Source of the DNA: Filobasidium wieringae
Lineage: Eukaryota > Basidiomycota > Tremellomycetes > Filobasidiales > Filobasidiaceae
Direction of reading: 5' to 3'
DNA: 64,000 nucleotides
NCBI GenBank assembly: GCA_001600055.1
Contig: BCIV01000007.1
Coordinates: 682,001-746,000, forward strand
Below, piece by piece: positions 22,971-37,121 of the stretch; position 1 is the first letter of the stretch; each line of letters opens with the position of its first letter. The notes under the pieces were generated by a model, which was given only the letters and a program-made list of their open reading frames with translations, did no database searches and was not told the DNA's origin. The position numbers and the translations under genes were made by a program.

Positions 22971-25900
22971 CTAGTGCTTCTTAGGAGGTCTACGATCTGG
23001 CTCATCCCCCTCTCAAATACAGTCTTGTTGTCCTGCTCGATGTCTCGGCTTTTGGCGCGTAATGATAGATATTCCGTGACCTATTCGGCGATTTACCAAG
23101 TGATCAGTATACGGCTACTCGCTGAACAGAGAGTATAACGCTTACACCTGGGAAGAACGGTTGATCCTTTCCGGTAGCAGCGGCTTCGATCCATCTCGGT
23201 AACAACACGGCTAACTCCCGGTCAAGGTAGCGTTTTCCTGCCAGATCTTCATAAGGTGGCTACGATCGCGACATGATAGTTAGCAACACTGTCAGGTGCA
23301 GAACCTGACCAAGTACTCACCTGATCCTGTACCAGATGGCTGAGCGTGTCCCAGATCTCCCGGTAAGCAATCCCAGCCTCGATCAGCGCATCAGTGACCC
23401 AGCCCGAAGGCGACGATGTTTGATCATAGCCTCGATCATAGTATGAGCGGACTATGAGATCTACGGAGCCACGACGATCAGTCAAAGAACGGAACTTTGT
23501 TCGACCAGGTCATACTGACTGGTGGGGAAGGCTGCTTGCGATGGGTAAAATCTCTTGCCCATGCGTATGACAAGATCTCTGAATGGTTGATATTGCTGAT
23601 TTGCGGGGAGGTCGCTTGCGTCCTCGGTAGCTGAAAGAATCGCGCACGATTGAAATTAGCTGATAAAACGAAGGAGAACGTGTCGTCATCACAGGACACA
23701 TACCTCTCAAGAGCATAGCATTCCACACATCCGAAACCAAATCTGCATCACGGTGGTCCGATGCGTGCAAGACTGCCAATTGACATTCATAGAGTCGCAG
23801 GGGTTCAGCAAAGTCTGAATAAAGCTGTTGAAGGACGTCGTCAACGAGAAAGGTTTGGATGGACAGTCACAGCGAAAACTCTTACCTCGCTGATTGAAAC
23901 CAAGCGACTTTGCAGCTGTTCGGCCTTTGCAGCTGCCGCTTCGGTAACTTCAGGATCGTTTGCGATTGCCTGCCAGATCTCCAGCTGGATGTTAGCAACA
24001 TCGTTGATTTCCTCAAGCTCCGTCACGAAGTCGACGGGCGCTCTCTCTGCTTCTTGCATAGTCGATGATTTGGCGTGCATTGAGGCGAGAGCCAGACTCT
24101 CCACCCGCTGAGCCATTGGCAATGCGATCCTATTGTCATTGGTTAGCATTAGTCATTTTAATCGGAGTGACAGTAGAGCATCACTCACTCGGCCTCGGCT
24201 AGTTCACGTAAAGCTCGTGCAGCCATGTAATGACGGTTGCGTCTTGCATAGAACCTCCATAGCAATCCTGGTTCACCGCTGGAGAGACCTCTATACCGCA
24301 GATAGGCTTCGACCTTAACATCGTCTTCCATCTAAGACGTTGCCAGTCATCAGCCATCGAAGGGGGTCCGAATTCCGGCAAATTGAAGGAGGACATACCT
24401 CCAATAACTGATCAGATTTGCCTTTCTGTACCATCCACTGGTACAATGTCATCAGAAACAAATCATCACCAGTATTCAAGGCGTAGTCATAAGCCAAGTG
24501 CTTGATCCGGGCTGCCTCAGAGCCTGGACGATGGGTGTCAGTGAACTAGCCCTTCGTGTAGGAAAACGTATAGTTTAGGACGTACCGGGCCCTTGTTGAG
24601 TCGCATCGTTGTCGAACTTCTCCACAGCAGACAATGCTAACAAGTAGAACTTCAGTCGGTCTTCGTATGCGGTCTTTCTGGCATCGCCATCTGGGCGACC
24701 GTCAAGGTAATACGTGAACGCCAAATGTTTGGGATCGACTCGTTCCGCCTTCTCTATAGGCAATTGGATGCAACCTGCTTGAGAGCACATTAGAGATGCA
24801 ATTTTGAGGTGTTCGACGAAACTCGGACTTGCCTGCGGTGTATCCTAACGAGCAGAATTCAGTACAAACTTCGCGTATCTTCTCTTCGCTCAATCCTGGT
24901 GCAGCACGCATAAAATTGCTGTTGTAACCCCGATCAGTCAAGGGTCTAGCAGAGGCGAAGTTGGACCTTTACTTACTCCAAAGCAGAGTCCAGATGGGCT
25001 TGTTGCTCAACTCCGGATCGCAATTCCTTCGCTTTGCGGAGACTCTCCATCGCTTTATACAACTCAACGTCTGCTCGGCTGCAGAACGAAGGACATCGTT
25101 CCTGCAGTTTATCGCTGATCAATTCGATCTGCAATCAGGCTGCGTTTAGCATCCCTTACCAACATTTCAGCTGAACACGTGACTTACACTCAGATCCTGG
25201 CTGATTTGCTGGTTGACGACGTTCGTCACCAATCTCTTTGCAATGTCTCGTCCACGAGGGTCGATAATCAGCTGCTGATATGTCAACATACTCAACTCCT
25301 TTTGCAGATTCGGGTCACACCTGAAGCACTGCCATAAGTCCAGATTTCCCTGATCATAATGTGCGGTATACTTACCTAAGTAGCACGGTCTCAAACTTGA
25401 ACTCGCTCAAAAGTATCACGAACGCGATAGCTTCTATGGTCTGAGCCAGTAATACTCGAGGGGGATTGAAACTGTCGGAATTAGGATTGGCTTTGGCACT
25501 TGCAGTCGAGACAAAGGTAGGGTCAATCGAGCTGAATATGTTTGCGCGGCTGCGAGGCGAGATGTCAGGTTCATATCGAGTTGTTGGCATTGGATATGTC
25601 GGACTTACTTGATGAGCAAGGATTGTATACCCTCCAGTTTGGACTGCAAGCTTTGTAACTTGGCAATCGAGACCGCACTAGAGGATACTTGGGTCGCAGG
25701 GCTATGTGACCTCAAGCTGTCAGTACCAGATCATAAACCGATGGCGAACCTATTTACTTTAAAGCGAGGACGTTGCTCTTCCAAAGAGTTCTGAGCGACC
25801 TAGAGAGGTGCAGATAGACTGCGTCCAGCTTCCACTGAGCAGCATTCGCCGATTGATGATCTATCGAGAACAGAGAATCAGCCGACTAATCTCACAGCAG

Positions 25901-28495
25901 ACTGGGCAACGAGGCTGACAAAGGGTCTTCTGCTTCTGCTGTTCATTTGCCCAATTGACCAAGTGATCCAATGCTCCTTGAGCGGCGATACCAGGGATAT
26001 AATCGCGGACTTTGAGCTCTCCATTGCTTCCGTTCTGAGCAGCAATAGCGATGTCAACCGCAAGTAGAGGAGAAACAGACGAGCTGAGCCTGATTTTCAT
26101 CGGACATTAGCATTGTCAGAACCAGTATCTAAAGCTTGAAACGCACTGTCGCTGAATAGCCAGAACAACTTCAGTTCTGCCCAAGCCATTTGCATATAGA
26201 TGCTCCAGAAGGTCCATAGGTCTCGTCTTCTCGTACATAACTACCCCTCCTGAAGTCATAACGACGAACCGCCGTCGGTGTCCGACGGTAACCTCAGTTA
26301 CCATTTCGTGCGTTTCCTTTACGCTAAGCTCTTGTCCTGAAGAACCCTTGACAACTCTGCGCAACGCCCAATCTCCTGCATTCCAAAACTCTGGCTCCTC
26401 ACCCACGTCGACAACCTGGGAGGAAAGGTTCATTAGGCCAAAAGACTCAGGGAACCCTTGACCACGCCCAGGAACGTCTTGAGGGATCATCTGCCCTTGC
26501 TGTCTTTTAGCTGCCAAGTCGGCCCACTCGAAGGGATCCGCAGCATACCACACCAGTTCCGATGGCTCGTCCGTACCAGCAGTATGGTGTATAGTGGCAT
26601 AAACGCCATGTATGTATCGACTAGAGGCTAACGGGCGCGAAGCGATGCGGACGGGACCTGCACCTGGAATAGGGGTAACACTTTCCATGGGGTACCGGAT
26701 ATGGCTGACATGTAAGCCGTTAGGGGCGTAACTGTACCCCATAGCTCTTGACTGCGTGCCATCCTTGACATATATTCGTGAATCTATTCAGAGTGAACAT
26801 CAGGCTTGCGTACTCTCATATGGCATGAGTCAGACATACTGCTAGTCGTAGTCACCACTAAACAAGCATCGGACTCCATCTTAGAGACAACGTCTATCCT
26901 GATAACACCTACCGACAGGTCGAGGAAGGGGTTTCCTGCCGAATGCTTTCTTGCCTGGTCTACGGGAAGTAAAGGAGTCTCGGCTTTCGGATCCAATCCG
27001 TTTCCTCCTCTCGAAATAGTCCATCTCTGTACCTTGTTCTCCGTCGTCAGTCCATAAAGAATCTCTCGTTCCGGATCTAAGGCTAGCTGTCTCAGAGACT
27101 CCCGTCGGCTTCCCAAAAGCGGAATCAAATTGCCCCAGCCCTCAAAGCTCATGGTCCAGTTCTTGACCACTGGATCCTTGACTCTACCTCCAAAGACTCC
27201 TAACCACCCTTTGTCAGAACCGATCCGTGCCTCATAGACCATTTCCCACAAGCAGCCATTTCCGAGCAAGAACACCCTTGACCCTACATGCGTGCATGCA
27301 ATTTGGCTGAAACGAACGTTTGCGGGGGAGGTGGCAGAAAGAAATCGTTGATTGGGGAGCATGTGAACGACGGAAAGTGATCGGTTTGATGAGTCGTAGG
27401 AAAGTCCAAGAAGAGAGACACGGGCGTTTCCGGCAACGACAAGCAAATGAGAAAGACCCTGGAAGAGAGCTATTTTGGCGAGGAAGTAGTTAGCGATAGA
27501 CAAAGAGGTTTGGAGCAGGTCTGTTGGTGCTCACTTGGATCCGCTTTGACTAGCCCAACGCTGTGAACCATGTTGCCTGCATCATGGTCAACCCTGACCA
27601 GGCCGGCCTCACCACTGAGATAATCGTCCAAACAAGTCAACAAGTGATACCCAAAGATAGCAAGAAAACCTCTGATACTCACTCGATGGTATAATCCCAC
27701 ATGATAAGTACCCCATTTACAGCATACCAGGTCCTGCCTATCTCTGGCAGCAGTCCTTGCGTTACGTGCGAGTCTTTGCCTATATACTCAATTACTATCT
27801 ATAAGCTGCTTCTTGTGGGAATTTTCAAAGCGAGCTCACCTCGCAGCATTGCGAAGATTCCCTGAGGAAAGTCGACTTTCCTGGTCTGCACTAATGGAGA
27901 AGAGCCTACAGACGATGGCTCGGCAGAGCTTGGTGATATGTAAAGGTTGGAATAGTTGACTAATATGATTGGTCGTGTTGGCTCATGGGTCTCACTATGT
28001 AGACCGGTAATTGAGCAGAAAATACGAACCTGTTATACTACTGCTTGTTCCACCACCCAAGTAATCGTCTAATCCATTGCCAAGAATCGATTCGTCGTTT
28101 ATCATCATGTTCTCAACTGCATCCTTGGCTGTCTTCAATGGAACAAACAAGGCGGGGTTTTCGGTATCAATGCTAGCAGCTGGTTGTTGTAAAGCAGCTA
28201 CTTCAGCAGGACCGGCTTGAGGTGCTTGAACTTGTTGAGACTGTTGCATTGGATAGTAGCTCCCGGCCTGGTCGTTCCTGACCATTCCGTTGATACTCTG
28301 CATACTCGGCTGTTGTTGGCCAGTCACTAGTTGTCCACCCAAGGCGGGCTTGCCGGCTACTTGTCCATAGTTGGATTGGGAGAGCTGCTGATTGTAAGCT
28401 ATGTTTCCGTTAGTCGATGACGCGAGAGGTTGTTGTTGGTTTCGTGGGAAGTTCGGAGTAGGGTTGGCGTTGTAATAAGACAATGACGAATTCAT
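22971..28495 (-). CDS. NUP170: Nucleoporin NUP155/NUP170, inner-ring scaffold of the nuclear pore
   Basis: This large scaffold nucleoporin contacts the pore membrane and the NUP93 complex. The gene has many short introns; I estimate 1,300-1,450 residues, matching the family. The start at 28495 opens with an Asn/Gln-rich tail (MNSSLSYYN... QQQ...), unlike the rest. Then come the family's N-terminal region (NPALFVPLKTAKDAVENMM, TWYAVNGVLIMWDY) and beta-propeller strands (SVGLVKADP, MLPNQRFLSATSPANVRFSQ, RVFLLGNGCLWEMVYEA, LYGLTTENKVQRW, RRFVVMTSGGVVMYEKTRP). A long alpha-solenoid runs to the end (IASLMCSQAG..., ending PPKKH). Cell function follows from the family. It diverges from MAK16 across 422 bp. 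Confidence 0.93.
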
Positions 28496-28917
28496 TCTGG
28501 TAGAATCCTTCTACCCTGCTATGCTGTTTGGTTGGCCTATATGACCGCTGCAGCCATATTACTTGATTCTGGAAGCCTTGGTCAAGCTTGACGATTGCAT
28601 TCAGGTGCATGTTACGCTCAGATGCGCTTGCGAAACCGTGTATGGCTAATAGTTTGCGCTTCCGCTTGACAAATCCGTGTGCCTCCACCCGCCTTAAATC
28701 GATTTGCTGCCTTTGCTAGTGTGTTTACAGGATCCAAATTATTTCTGAACAACGAATAGTCAGTCCTCAATCATTCAACATTATTGCCAAGCACCTGCAG
28801 TTCTCGACACAATATCGCATTTACCTAGCCAAATAACAAAGACTCCCAGCCAATAATCAAAAGACCATACTCCCGGCCTATCTATCTACAAGAAGATCGA
28901 AAACGTAGCAGAACACG
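28496..28917. promoter_or_regulatory. Shared 5' region of NUP170 and MAK16
   Basis: The two start codons are 422 bp apart and face away from each other. The MAK16-proximal 100 bases are rich in A and C, as in a fungal leader. No discrete element is recognised. Confidence 0.35.
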
Positions 28918-30367
28918 ATGCAGAACGACGAGATCATCTGGTCCGTGATTAACCAACAGTACGTTTTTCTGTCGAGTATCTCTGGTCTCCACCTCTAGTT
29001 TGTCTGAACTTTGAGTCTGTTGTGCAATCAGATTCTGTTCTTACAAAGTAAAAACCACAACCCAAAATTTCTGTCGAAATGAATACAACTTGACCGGTTT
29101 CTGCACACGGCAATCGTGCCCCCTCGCTAATTCGCGATACGCCACTGTCAGAGAACATGAGGGTACGTCCCAAATGGAATCAAGCACGAGGTGAAACAAC
29201 GTACTGAATCGCTTTTGCCTATGAAACAGGAGTCCTTTATCTTTACATGAAGACGATCGAGCGAGCACACACGCCGGCTAACATGTGGGAGAAGATCCGT
29301 TTATCAAATAACTACGCAAAAGCATTGGAACAAGTGAGTTTTTGAATGTCATCTTTCTTGTATGACTCTATCGATTTAACAATGCGTTGCTACTAGATTG
29401 ACAAAGAGCTCATCTATTGGCCAAACTTCGTTACCCACAAATGCAAGCAGAGAATAACGAAGATCACTCAGTACCTGATCAAGATGAGGCGACTGAGTTT
29501 AACTCAACAGTGCGTGCTCCCTTCTACTCTCCCGATGAATTTGTCTAATGATTCGCTTCCACGGCAGACCAAAGCTAGTAGGAATTAAGAAGAAGTTGGA
29601 CAGGCGAGAACGAACAAGAGAAGCCAAAGCCCTCAAAGCGGCTCATCTCGAGAAATCGATTGAGAAGGAACTTCTTGCACGTCTCAAATCGAAGGCATAC
29701 GGAGACGCTCCTCTCAACGTTAATGAGGATGTTTGGAGAGCTGTTCTGGATTCTGAGAAGAAGGCAAAGGGCAAGGGAGTGCAGTTGGAGGATGGTGAGG
29801 AAGAGGATGATTTGGACATGATGACGGATGAAAGCGAAGAGGAATTCGAAAGCGGAGATGAATTGGAGGAAGAAGAGGAGGAGTACGAGGGTGGAGAAAG
29901 GGAGTTTGTTGAGGACTTTAGCGGCAGTGAAGATGAGGATGATATGGAGGACTATGGGAGTGGTGATGAGGTCAGTGAACCAGCTGGGATCGAAGAGAAT
30001 GACAACGATACTCATAATCTCTTTTCTGGAAACAGTTTGATGAAGATGTTTCTGAGGAAGATTCGGAAGGTCAAGAATCCGGCTCTGAATCGGAAGACGA
30101 ACAACCTTCAAGCAAGAAGCCCACGCGGGCTGGTGACATTCTTGGCCCTGCTCCTAAGGCTGGAACTAAGCGAAAGGGACCGACTGGGGCCGCAGGCGGT
30201 GCAAAGGGAAGGAGTGAGTCTTTCGTCCTCGATCACCGAGTCGCGACAATACCTGACAATCTGCAATTGAAACCAAAGAGATGCCAAAGGTCGATGTGGA
30301 GTACGAAGTCGAGGTCGAGCGGGAGCCATCGACAGTCCGGGGCAGGGAGATGTTGGCCAACTGGTAA
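28918..30367 (+). CDS. MAK16: MAK16, 60S ribosome biogenesis factor
   Basis: MAK16 is a nucleolar protein needed for 25S rRNA processing and 66S pre-ribosome stability. The start at 28918 gives [22 protein letters not shown], split by an intron after the second Gln. The conserved N-terminal domain follows in short exons, with the zinc-binding cysteines ([10 protein letters not shown]), [23 protein letters not shown], and [18 protein letters not shown]. The long exon from about 29570 has [20 protein letters not shown], then a highly acidic tract of about 120 residues. An intron within that tract joins SGDE to FDEDVSEED. The protein ends [17 protein letters not shown]. Domain order and the acidic C-terminus fit the family. 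Confidence 0.95.
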
Positions 30368-30777
30368 CCAGACCAGCGAACGTACAAAAAATCAAGACAT
30401 CCTTTTCGCGACGATTCTGCGACCTTTCTTACGTTATTTCCTTCTTCATTTGGTTACCGCATGGGCATAAACCAGTTGTTTTATTTTGTGTGTATTATTT
30501 GGGACTGGGATGCATGCCATGTATGCTATACGATACCTCGATACAAACAGCCAAACTGGTCAAGGGGTGCTGAGCCCCACGATTCATGTCGCGTGAACGC
30601 GTCATTTAGCAACGCGTTCGACCACCCATGCGACCATCTCGATCATTCGCTCACCATCCATGTTCTGAGGGTAAATGAACGCATGCACGCAATGATCAAC
30701 CTGTTCTACATGAGAGCTACAGAAATAACAGCGCCCTCTTCGTGACGGATCCTGAAGACCATATGTATACCTAGGGT
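30368..30777. other. Intergenic region between MAK16 and MUS7
   Basis: About 410 bp hold the MAK16 3' UTR and the MUS7 promoter. Small open frames on both strands are not convincing. Confidence 0.35.
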
Positions 30778-33700
30778 ATGGAAGACTCGGACGATGACCC
30801 TCTCGCCCTGGTCCCCCGTACAAGGAGCAGAAGAAAAGAGGAACTCGCTGAAGCTAGCGGACGAGGCAAGTATTCCGTCTCAGCGGTCATCACTTCATAT
30901 CGACCTAGCTGACTTTAACCAACATCCAAATCACAGGCCTGCATGAAATTCTGCCATCGGAAGTAGTGCCTACTTCTGATGATGAGGAGGCTCAGGAGGA
31001 AGCAGCCAGAACAACCGGTTGGGTCAACTATTTACGAAGTTTGGGGGGAATTCAGGATGCACGACAAGACGCTCGTGCAACGACAGGTACGCACAACAGC
31101 TCAGACGCACTGCTAGGACATCACACACGACAGGAAATCGCTCCAAACCCACAACTTCAGCATACGGCTTTAGACATGGACGAGGCCTTTCATATTGCAG
31201 AGGAGCATATTAACGCACATGCGACCGCAAGCGAGCAATCAGGTCAGTCCTTGCATATGAATGGAGACAAGACCACAACAGAAAACCATGCATCGCCTTC
31301 GGAACCGGCTCAGACAGTAAATGAGCCCGATGCAAACCGGCATATTCTCAATCGCCCTAAACCTAAGAGAAGATATGACCTGCAAGGATTATCTACAGCA
31401 CAGTCCCGCGATCCAGCCGGCAAAACAGCACTCTTAGGCCCGAATCAACTTGGAGAAGATTCGATTGTCAATTCAGCGGATCGAGAAGTCATAGCCGAGG
31501 AACCCATGGAGCCGGCAATTGGCTGCTTTGAACCTCTCGTTCCAATGCCCATACTGGAGGTCTTACAAAACAGCACGGACCTAGGTCAACCCTCGGAACA
31601 ATACGATATCCATATCGATAAGATGTCAGGCGAGCAGCATAACAGTCGGATGAGCGTATACCTGTCTCAGGACGTGTCGAACGGTCTCACTGGGGATACA
31701 GATCAAATGATGCTATTGAACAGCACTTTAGAGTTTGGCCAAGAGCAGCAGGCTGTAGCAAGCTTGCACAGCGAAATGCTGGTAGACCCGGGTATCTATC
31801 TGGATAGGGCATTGCAACCGACGCAAAGCCAGAAAGAAACTGGTTCGCTGAATAGTCTTCCAATACTGTCTGCAAGTTCTCAACGGATCGCGCTTCCCGG
31901 TAGAGACCGTAGGCGATCAACCAGCTCATCCCTGTCGCCGCCACCTTCCCAACAAACCAGATTGGCTCCTCGACCGTCTTCCATCAACGAAATTGTGCTG
32001 CCGCCGCATGAACCGCCTGCGCTAGACCCTGCCTTGCTTGCTTTTCAAAACGCACGTACATTCCGAAGAAGAACAGCAATTCAACTTCAGCCGTATACTA
32101 AAGAGAAGACGAAGTACACGGCAATGGTCAGAAAGGGTGGAAGACTGTTGATAGCAGAGCTTTTGCATGATGATCCTGATCGAGCTGTACTTGCACGTGC
32201 TATGACTGAGCAAGATAGCCAGTTCCAAGAAGAAGCTGAGGCACCGGATGAGGACTTCGAATTAGACATGTCAGTTTCGCCTCCTGTCGCTCCAACAGAT
32301 ATGGACTACGATGAGTACTTCAGGCTCTATGGTGAAGTTGCAGATGGAGATCTGGATCCTAGGTTACAGCAACTGGCAAAAACTAGGATCAGAGAGGAGG
32401 AGAAGCGGGAGCGAAAGAGGTTGCGTGAGGATAGGGAAGCCAAGCGGTATATGGCTTTCATAGAGCGCGAAAACAGAGAGAGAGAAAAGGCCAAGCGGCT
32501 GATAGAAACGAATGAACGGAAGCGGTTACGAGAAGCAAAGGCTAAAGAACGTTTAGAGAAGATGAATGCAAATAAGCTGGCTGCAACTGCAATCGTCCCT
32601 TACAACTCGGCATATCGACATGGACATAAGCGACCGATCGTGCGATCAGAGAGCGAAGCCGAATTGCCAAAGGCGTCTGGTCGCAAACGGCAGAAACATG
32701 CGAATACAGGAGATTCTAGCTCTAGCCAAGGATCTTTGAGAGACAATGGGGAGCCACGTAGGGGCCAGGTTTCTGATAAGGAAAATGGCCTAGTCGACCA
32801 AAGTGGGTTTTACGATGCTGGTAACTGGGACGAATACGACCCTATGTTTTTGGATGACAGCAATGTGCCGGATCTGACGGTTGATAGTGCGACCAGCCCA
32901 CGTAGGCCCTTGTCGTCCAGCAGAACCATCAATCTGGTTACTCCGCGTTCATCGTTGCCTCGAAGCGAAGAATCAGGCTCGGATGATCCGCCGGAAGTAC
33001 CGAAGGAGAAAGTCAAGGCACTCAAGCGAGTCATGCCAGCGCTACTTGCCAGACGGCTCGCTGACAAGGCGGAATCCGACTATCAAGCCAGACAGCGCAG
33101 GAAAGCGCTGCGCGTGAGGGAAGTTGAAAATGCTCGAGAGCAGAGACCTGGACAGGCTGTTAGACGGAGAGGCAATGGCAATGCAGAACGCCTGGGAGTT
33201 GAAGGTCTGTTCGATGATGACGCAGCTGAGACGAACGATGAGATGCCTCACTTCGCGCTTGAAGCACCGCCAGATCCGATGATCGAGATATTTAGTGATA
33301 ACGAGCGAGGCGTTGAAAGTAGCTCTGAATCCGATGAGTCTGTGCCCGAAGAGGTCTACCGTATAGAAAGCGTTCGGCGTATGGAAGTGGGGGACTTTTC
33401 GAGATTATTACATGGTCCTCAGGCGATGCCAAGACACGAGCGGACCGCCCGGAATCGATCCACTACCTTGTTGAGGCCGGCACACCACAGGCGCAAAGTC
33501 GTTAACAGAAGGTCTAGGACGGATAGAAAGATCGGGTTGAACAGACAAGAGCGCTTGCACTTTCCAATTGTTACCCAATCAGGTAGCAAGCGCTTGCCGA
33601 AGAAACGACCTAAGCGAAAGGTACTAGATGACGAGGCTATATTCGCTGTCGAACCTACTCAAGCTGCGTCTTCTCGTGCACAACAAGCCAATAGGTCACA

Positions 33701-36700
33701 GACTGACCGGCCCGTGCATCATGCCCAATCGCGACCACAATTCAACCGATCAGAATCTCATCGGAGTGTGGAACCCGTGCCTAATACACGAGCAGACACT
33801 CCCCATACTCCCTCTTTGTCAGATCGGCATCTGACACGTACAGCTATTCCCGTCCTACCTCACGAATCTTCCGATTTGTGGAACGAAGTACAGGACTTTC
33901 AGATCGACTTCGCTATAAAACCTCTTCAAGCCGGCATTGTATTCCACCACTCGACTTATCTAGGTTCCGGAGGGTTCAACTCCTTCGTGCAATACCTGAC
34001 CGGGATGGCTAGCCTGCCCTCTGTACCTGATGTTGAAGGTTTTGGGTTGATCTTCACGGAAGTCATGCCAGTCTCAGAGTTTTTAGCCATCCTACCGGTA
34101 GTCGTCGACAAAATGATCGACACCGTATTGGCAGTCGTGAACGACCGAGAGACACCTTCATCTTCTCGGATCACAGAAGTTTTGCGATTCATCATGGCCT
34201 ACTTGGCTAACGCTACGTACGACGACAACGACATCCGCCATTTCCAAGCATCTTTCCAGAAGCTAGATGAAGGGTTGCAGGGGATTGTCTTACCACGATC
34301 GTCTCGGGACCGGGACAAGGCGACTGTCCTGCTACAGACTCGCTCTCACTTACTCCAGATATACATGACTCTAGCCCAAGCTGAAGCTAGGCTATCAAAC
34401 CCAACAGCGTATGACTACGACTCTTCGGTTGGCGAGAGCATTACCTCTCTGATGGAAACACTTCTCCGCTATGGATTCGACCGGACCATGAAACCACTCA
34501 AAGCCGTCATGGCATTAGAAGCAGATGATGGAATTGTTTCCGAATACACAGCTGAATGTTGGGTCTGCGTCATGCATTTGATGCAAACATGGAGAGCTCG
34601 AGGTGACCTGGGCGGGTCATCGCAACAGGAACGACCCCGCTCTGATTTTGACCAGTATTTGGAAACAGCTTTTGACCGGGCTTTTGAAGGAAAGCAGATT
34701 GGACCGCGAGCCAGCGAAAGGATCTGGTATCTCACTTTTGGGTTAGCATGCTTATCGCAATTCACTTTGCTAGGCGTAATTCCAGGCCGGTTAAAGACTA
34801 TTGCAAGATGGACCTTGGTCCGTAAAGCTATGACGGCTATTAGACTTGAATCACTATCAGAGATCGAGGAGACTAAACGGCGACACCAATTGAAACCGCG
34901 AGACAAGTATATCAAAATAATGGTTATTCGCTGTCTACAATTGAGCAGCATCTGGCAATGGCATTGCGACCGCGAGAGCTTCGCCGTCGCGACCAAGGAT
35001 CTTGGGACAATTTTCAGAGAACGTGCCTTGCGTAATCTCCCGAATGAACCTTCGTCCGATTTCCCTGTCTTCATCCGGCAGTTCGACCGGACCCTGGCAG
35101 AAGATATCGATATGACGGAATCTGCATACAACCTGTATCTTCAGCTCGTATGCTTATGTGCATCCGACATGGTAACTACACCAGTTGATATCGATGAGGC
35201 AAAAACAGCAGCGGCACAGGTACAGCGGTTGATGCTATCAATCTTTCCGTTCAGCTCTGTGCGAATAGAGGAAGGGAAGATCCCGTCAGGAAGACAATTG
35301 AGTGCGCTCATTAATAGATACAGTACATCGGTAATCGCTGCGTTGTTTGACATCAAGCTTTTGCCATATCTACTTGGCAATTCCAAGAAGTGGATCAATT
35401 TTGCTATCGCAGATACAGAGAGCCGAATGGCATGTATACGCGGAATGATGTATCTCGGGGTCGCAGCGCGGCATCATGCCGAGCCTGTTTCAGCTGTAGT
35501 CGCGGTCCTCTCCAGCTATTTCGAGGTAGTCAGACAGGAGAAGTTGCGATTACAAAACGCCAAAGCTGCGCATGCGTCCGTAATGGAGAGGGATCGGCTT
35601 TTGATCCTTATCGTCAGTTGCTTTAGGACCTTGATCACTACGCACTCGTTCGATGTCGCCCAGCAGTCGCAGATGAGATATCCAGACCCGGAATTGCTGG
35701 CGGACTGTAAGTTCGATTCCATCGCTTGACCATCGCGTCGAACTCAACTAACAAAGTATGGAATAGGTTGGACGCATCGCCTCCGATCAGCTGAATTGGT
35801 ATCGGACAGAAAAGCTGGTCTAGAAGTCGTAGCCTGTGTTCAAAGCTTTCTCGATCGGCGAGCATCGGCGCTTCCGAACCGAAAGAAAGTATCCTACTCC
35901 GCTCCCCCTGAACCTGGTGGAGAGGACAGTCAGCTTAGCGATTTCAGCGCTATGGGCCTGGATTTCACCGATACCGACCTCTTGGCGCTGGGCGAGGAAG
36001 CCAACGCGGTCTCGCTTGAAGCTCTCCAAGACAACAAAGCAGCGTCGGTCAGTAGTGCGTCTATCGGCTACCATCGCTCGAGCTGACTTTCGTCTCACAG
36101 GTTATTGCTGGATCCATTTCACCTGGAATATATGCTCTGCTCTCGAACACATTTTCAGCTGTAGAAGCAAAACACACCAAGCAGTCAAGAGCAGAGAGGC
36201 AAATATACATTTCGGCTCTGACCAGGTGTTGGGCGGAATGCGCAAGCATATTGGTGGTCGACCATCACCTGAGGGTATGTGTTACAAATATCGCATAGAT
36301 TCGATCTTCCTGACAGTAGCTATGTAGGATTGGGACACATACTTGTCCTATGGTCAAGAATCCTGGGAACGACTTGGAGATGATGTTGGCAAACGGCAGG
36401 TCGGCATGAATTTCATGCTTAATGTCGCGCAATTGGATCCCCAAGTGATGACCGTTAGTCAGACTATCGGCATGCGACCGGGTTGTTGCTGACAGTAACT
36501 CGTCGTTGTGCAGAGTCATCCCGAACCGTTCATCCTGTTATTGTTACAGGCTTTGGTCGCACATCAGATAACGGTAGAGCCTCGCTTTGTGGCTGCAGTC
36601 TTGAGCATTCCTGCCAGTCGGGAACATCCATTGCTTCGCTACTGCTGGAGCGATACTGGGGTAGACTTGAATCGAGCCGAATTTCTCGCGCAAAGGACAG

Positions 36701-37121
36701 TGATTCTGTCAGGTACGTGCGTGATCAAGAGTGTTATGTCAGTTTCAAATGGGCTTAATCTGAGATTCATAGTCATCATGTCAAACGCGGCAACCGTTCT
36801 GCAGTCCGGTTCGGTCCCAAGCGGCTCGAAGCCATTCATCTATCGTTGCGTCAATCATCTCCTGTCTGCGATGCAGCAAAACTACTCTGTGAGCTATTGA
36901 ATGATCGCGATAAGAGGCCGCGTCTGACATATACATCTCATTCTTAGTTGATCGGCCTTCAAACACCGCAGCAAAGGGGCACATACTGCACGTTGACGGA
37001 GGAGGTCGTCCAAATTCTCAAGAGGCAAATGGGAGCAACTATCACGGAAATATCAGTACCGAAACTTAAACAATTTCCCCTTCCGCAGCCGTTGCATGAA
37101 TCAGCAGTCCCACAAGCATGA
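30778..37121 (+). CDS. MUS7: Mus7/MMS22-family DNA repair protein
   Basis: Family members support replication-fork recovery and act with a cullin Rtt101/Mms1-type ligase in yeasts. Exon 1 (30778-30865) starts MEDSDDDPLALVPRTRSRRK and ends at a GC donor (G/GCAAGT). Exon 2 runs from 30937 to about 35707 as a single 4.77-kb frame, and several small exons follow to TGA at 37119-37121. I estimate about 1,900-2,000 residues, near S. pombe Mus7. The N-terminal 900 residues look disordered, with a charged helical segment (about residues 470-560, ERKRLREDREAKRYMAF...) and nuclear-type basic clusters. The family signature begins near residue 990: FQIDFAIKPLQAGIVFHHST then YLGSGGF, followed by a helical C-terminal region. 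The family call rests on that signature and overall build. Confidence 0.8.

Noticed and set aside
29575..30111. 178-codon minus-strand frame
   Set aside because: It is the antisense shadow of the acidic MAK16 exon, whose GAN-rich codons leave the opposite strand free of stops.
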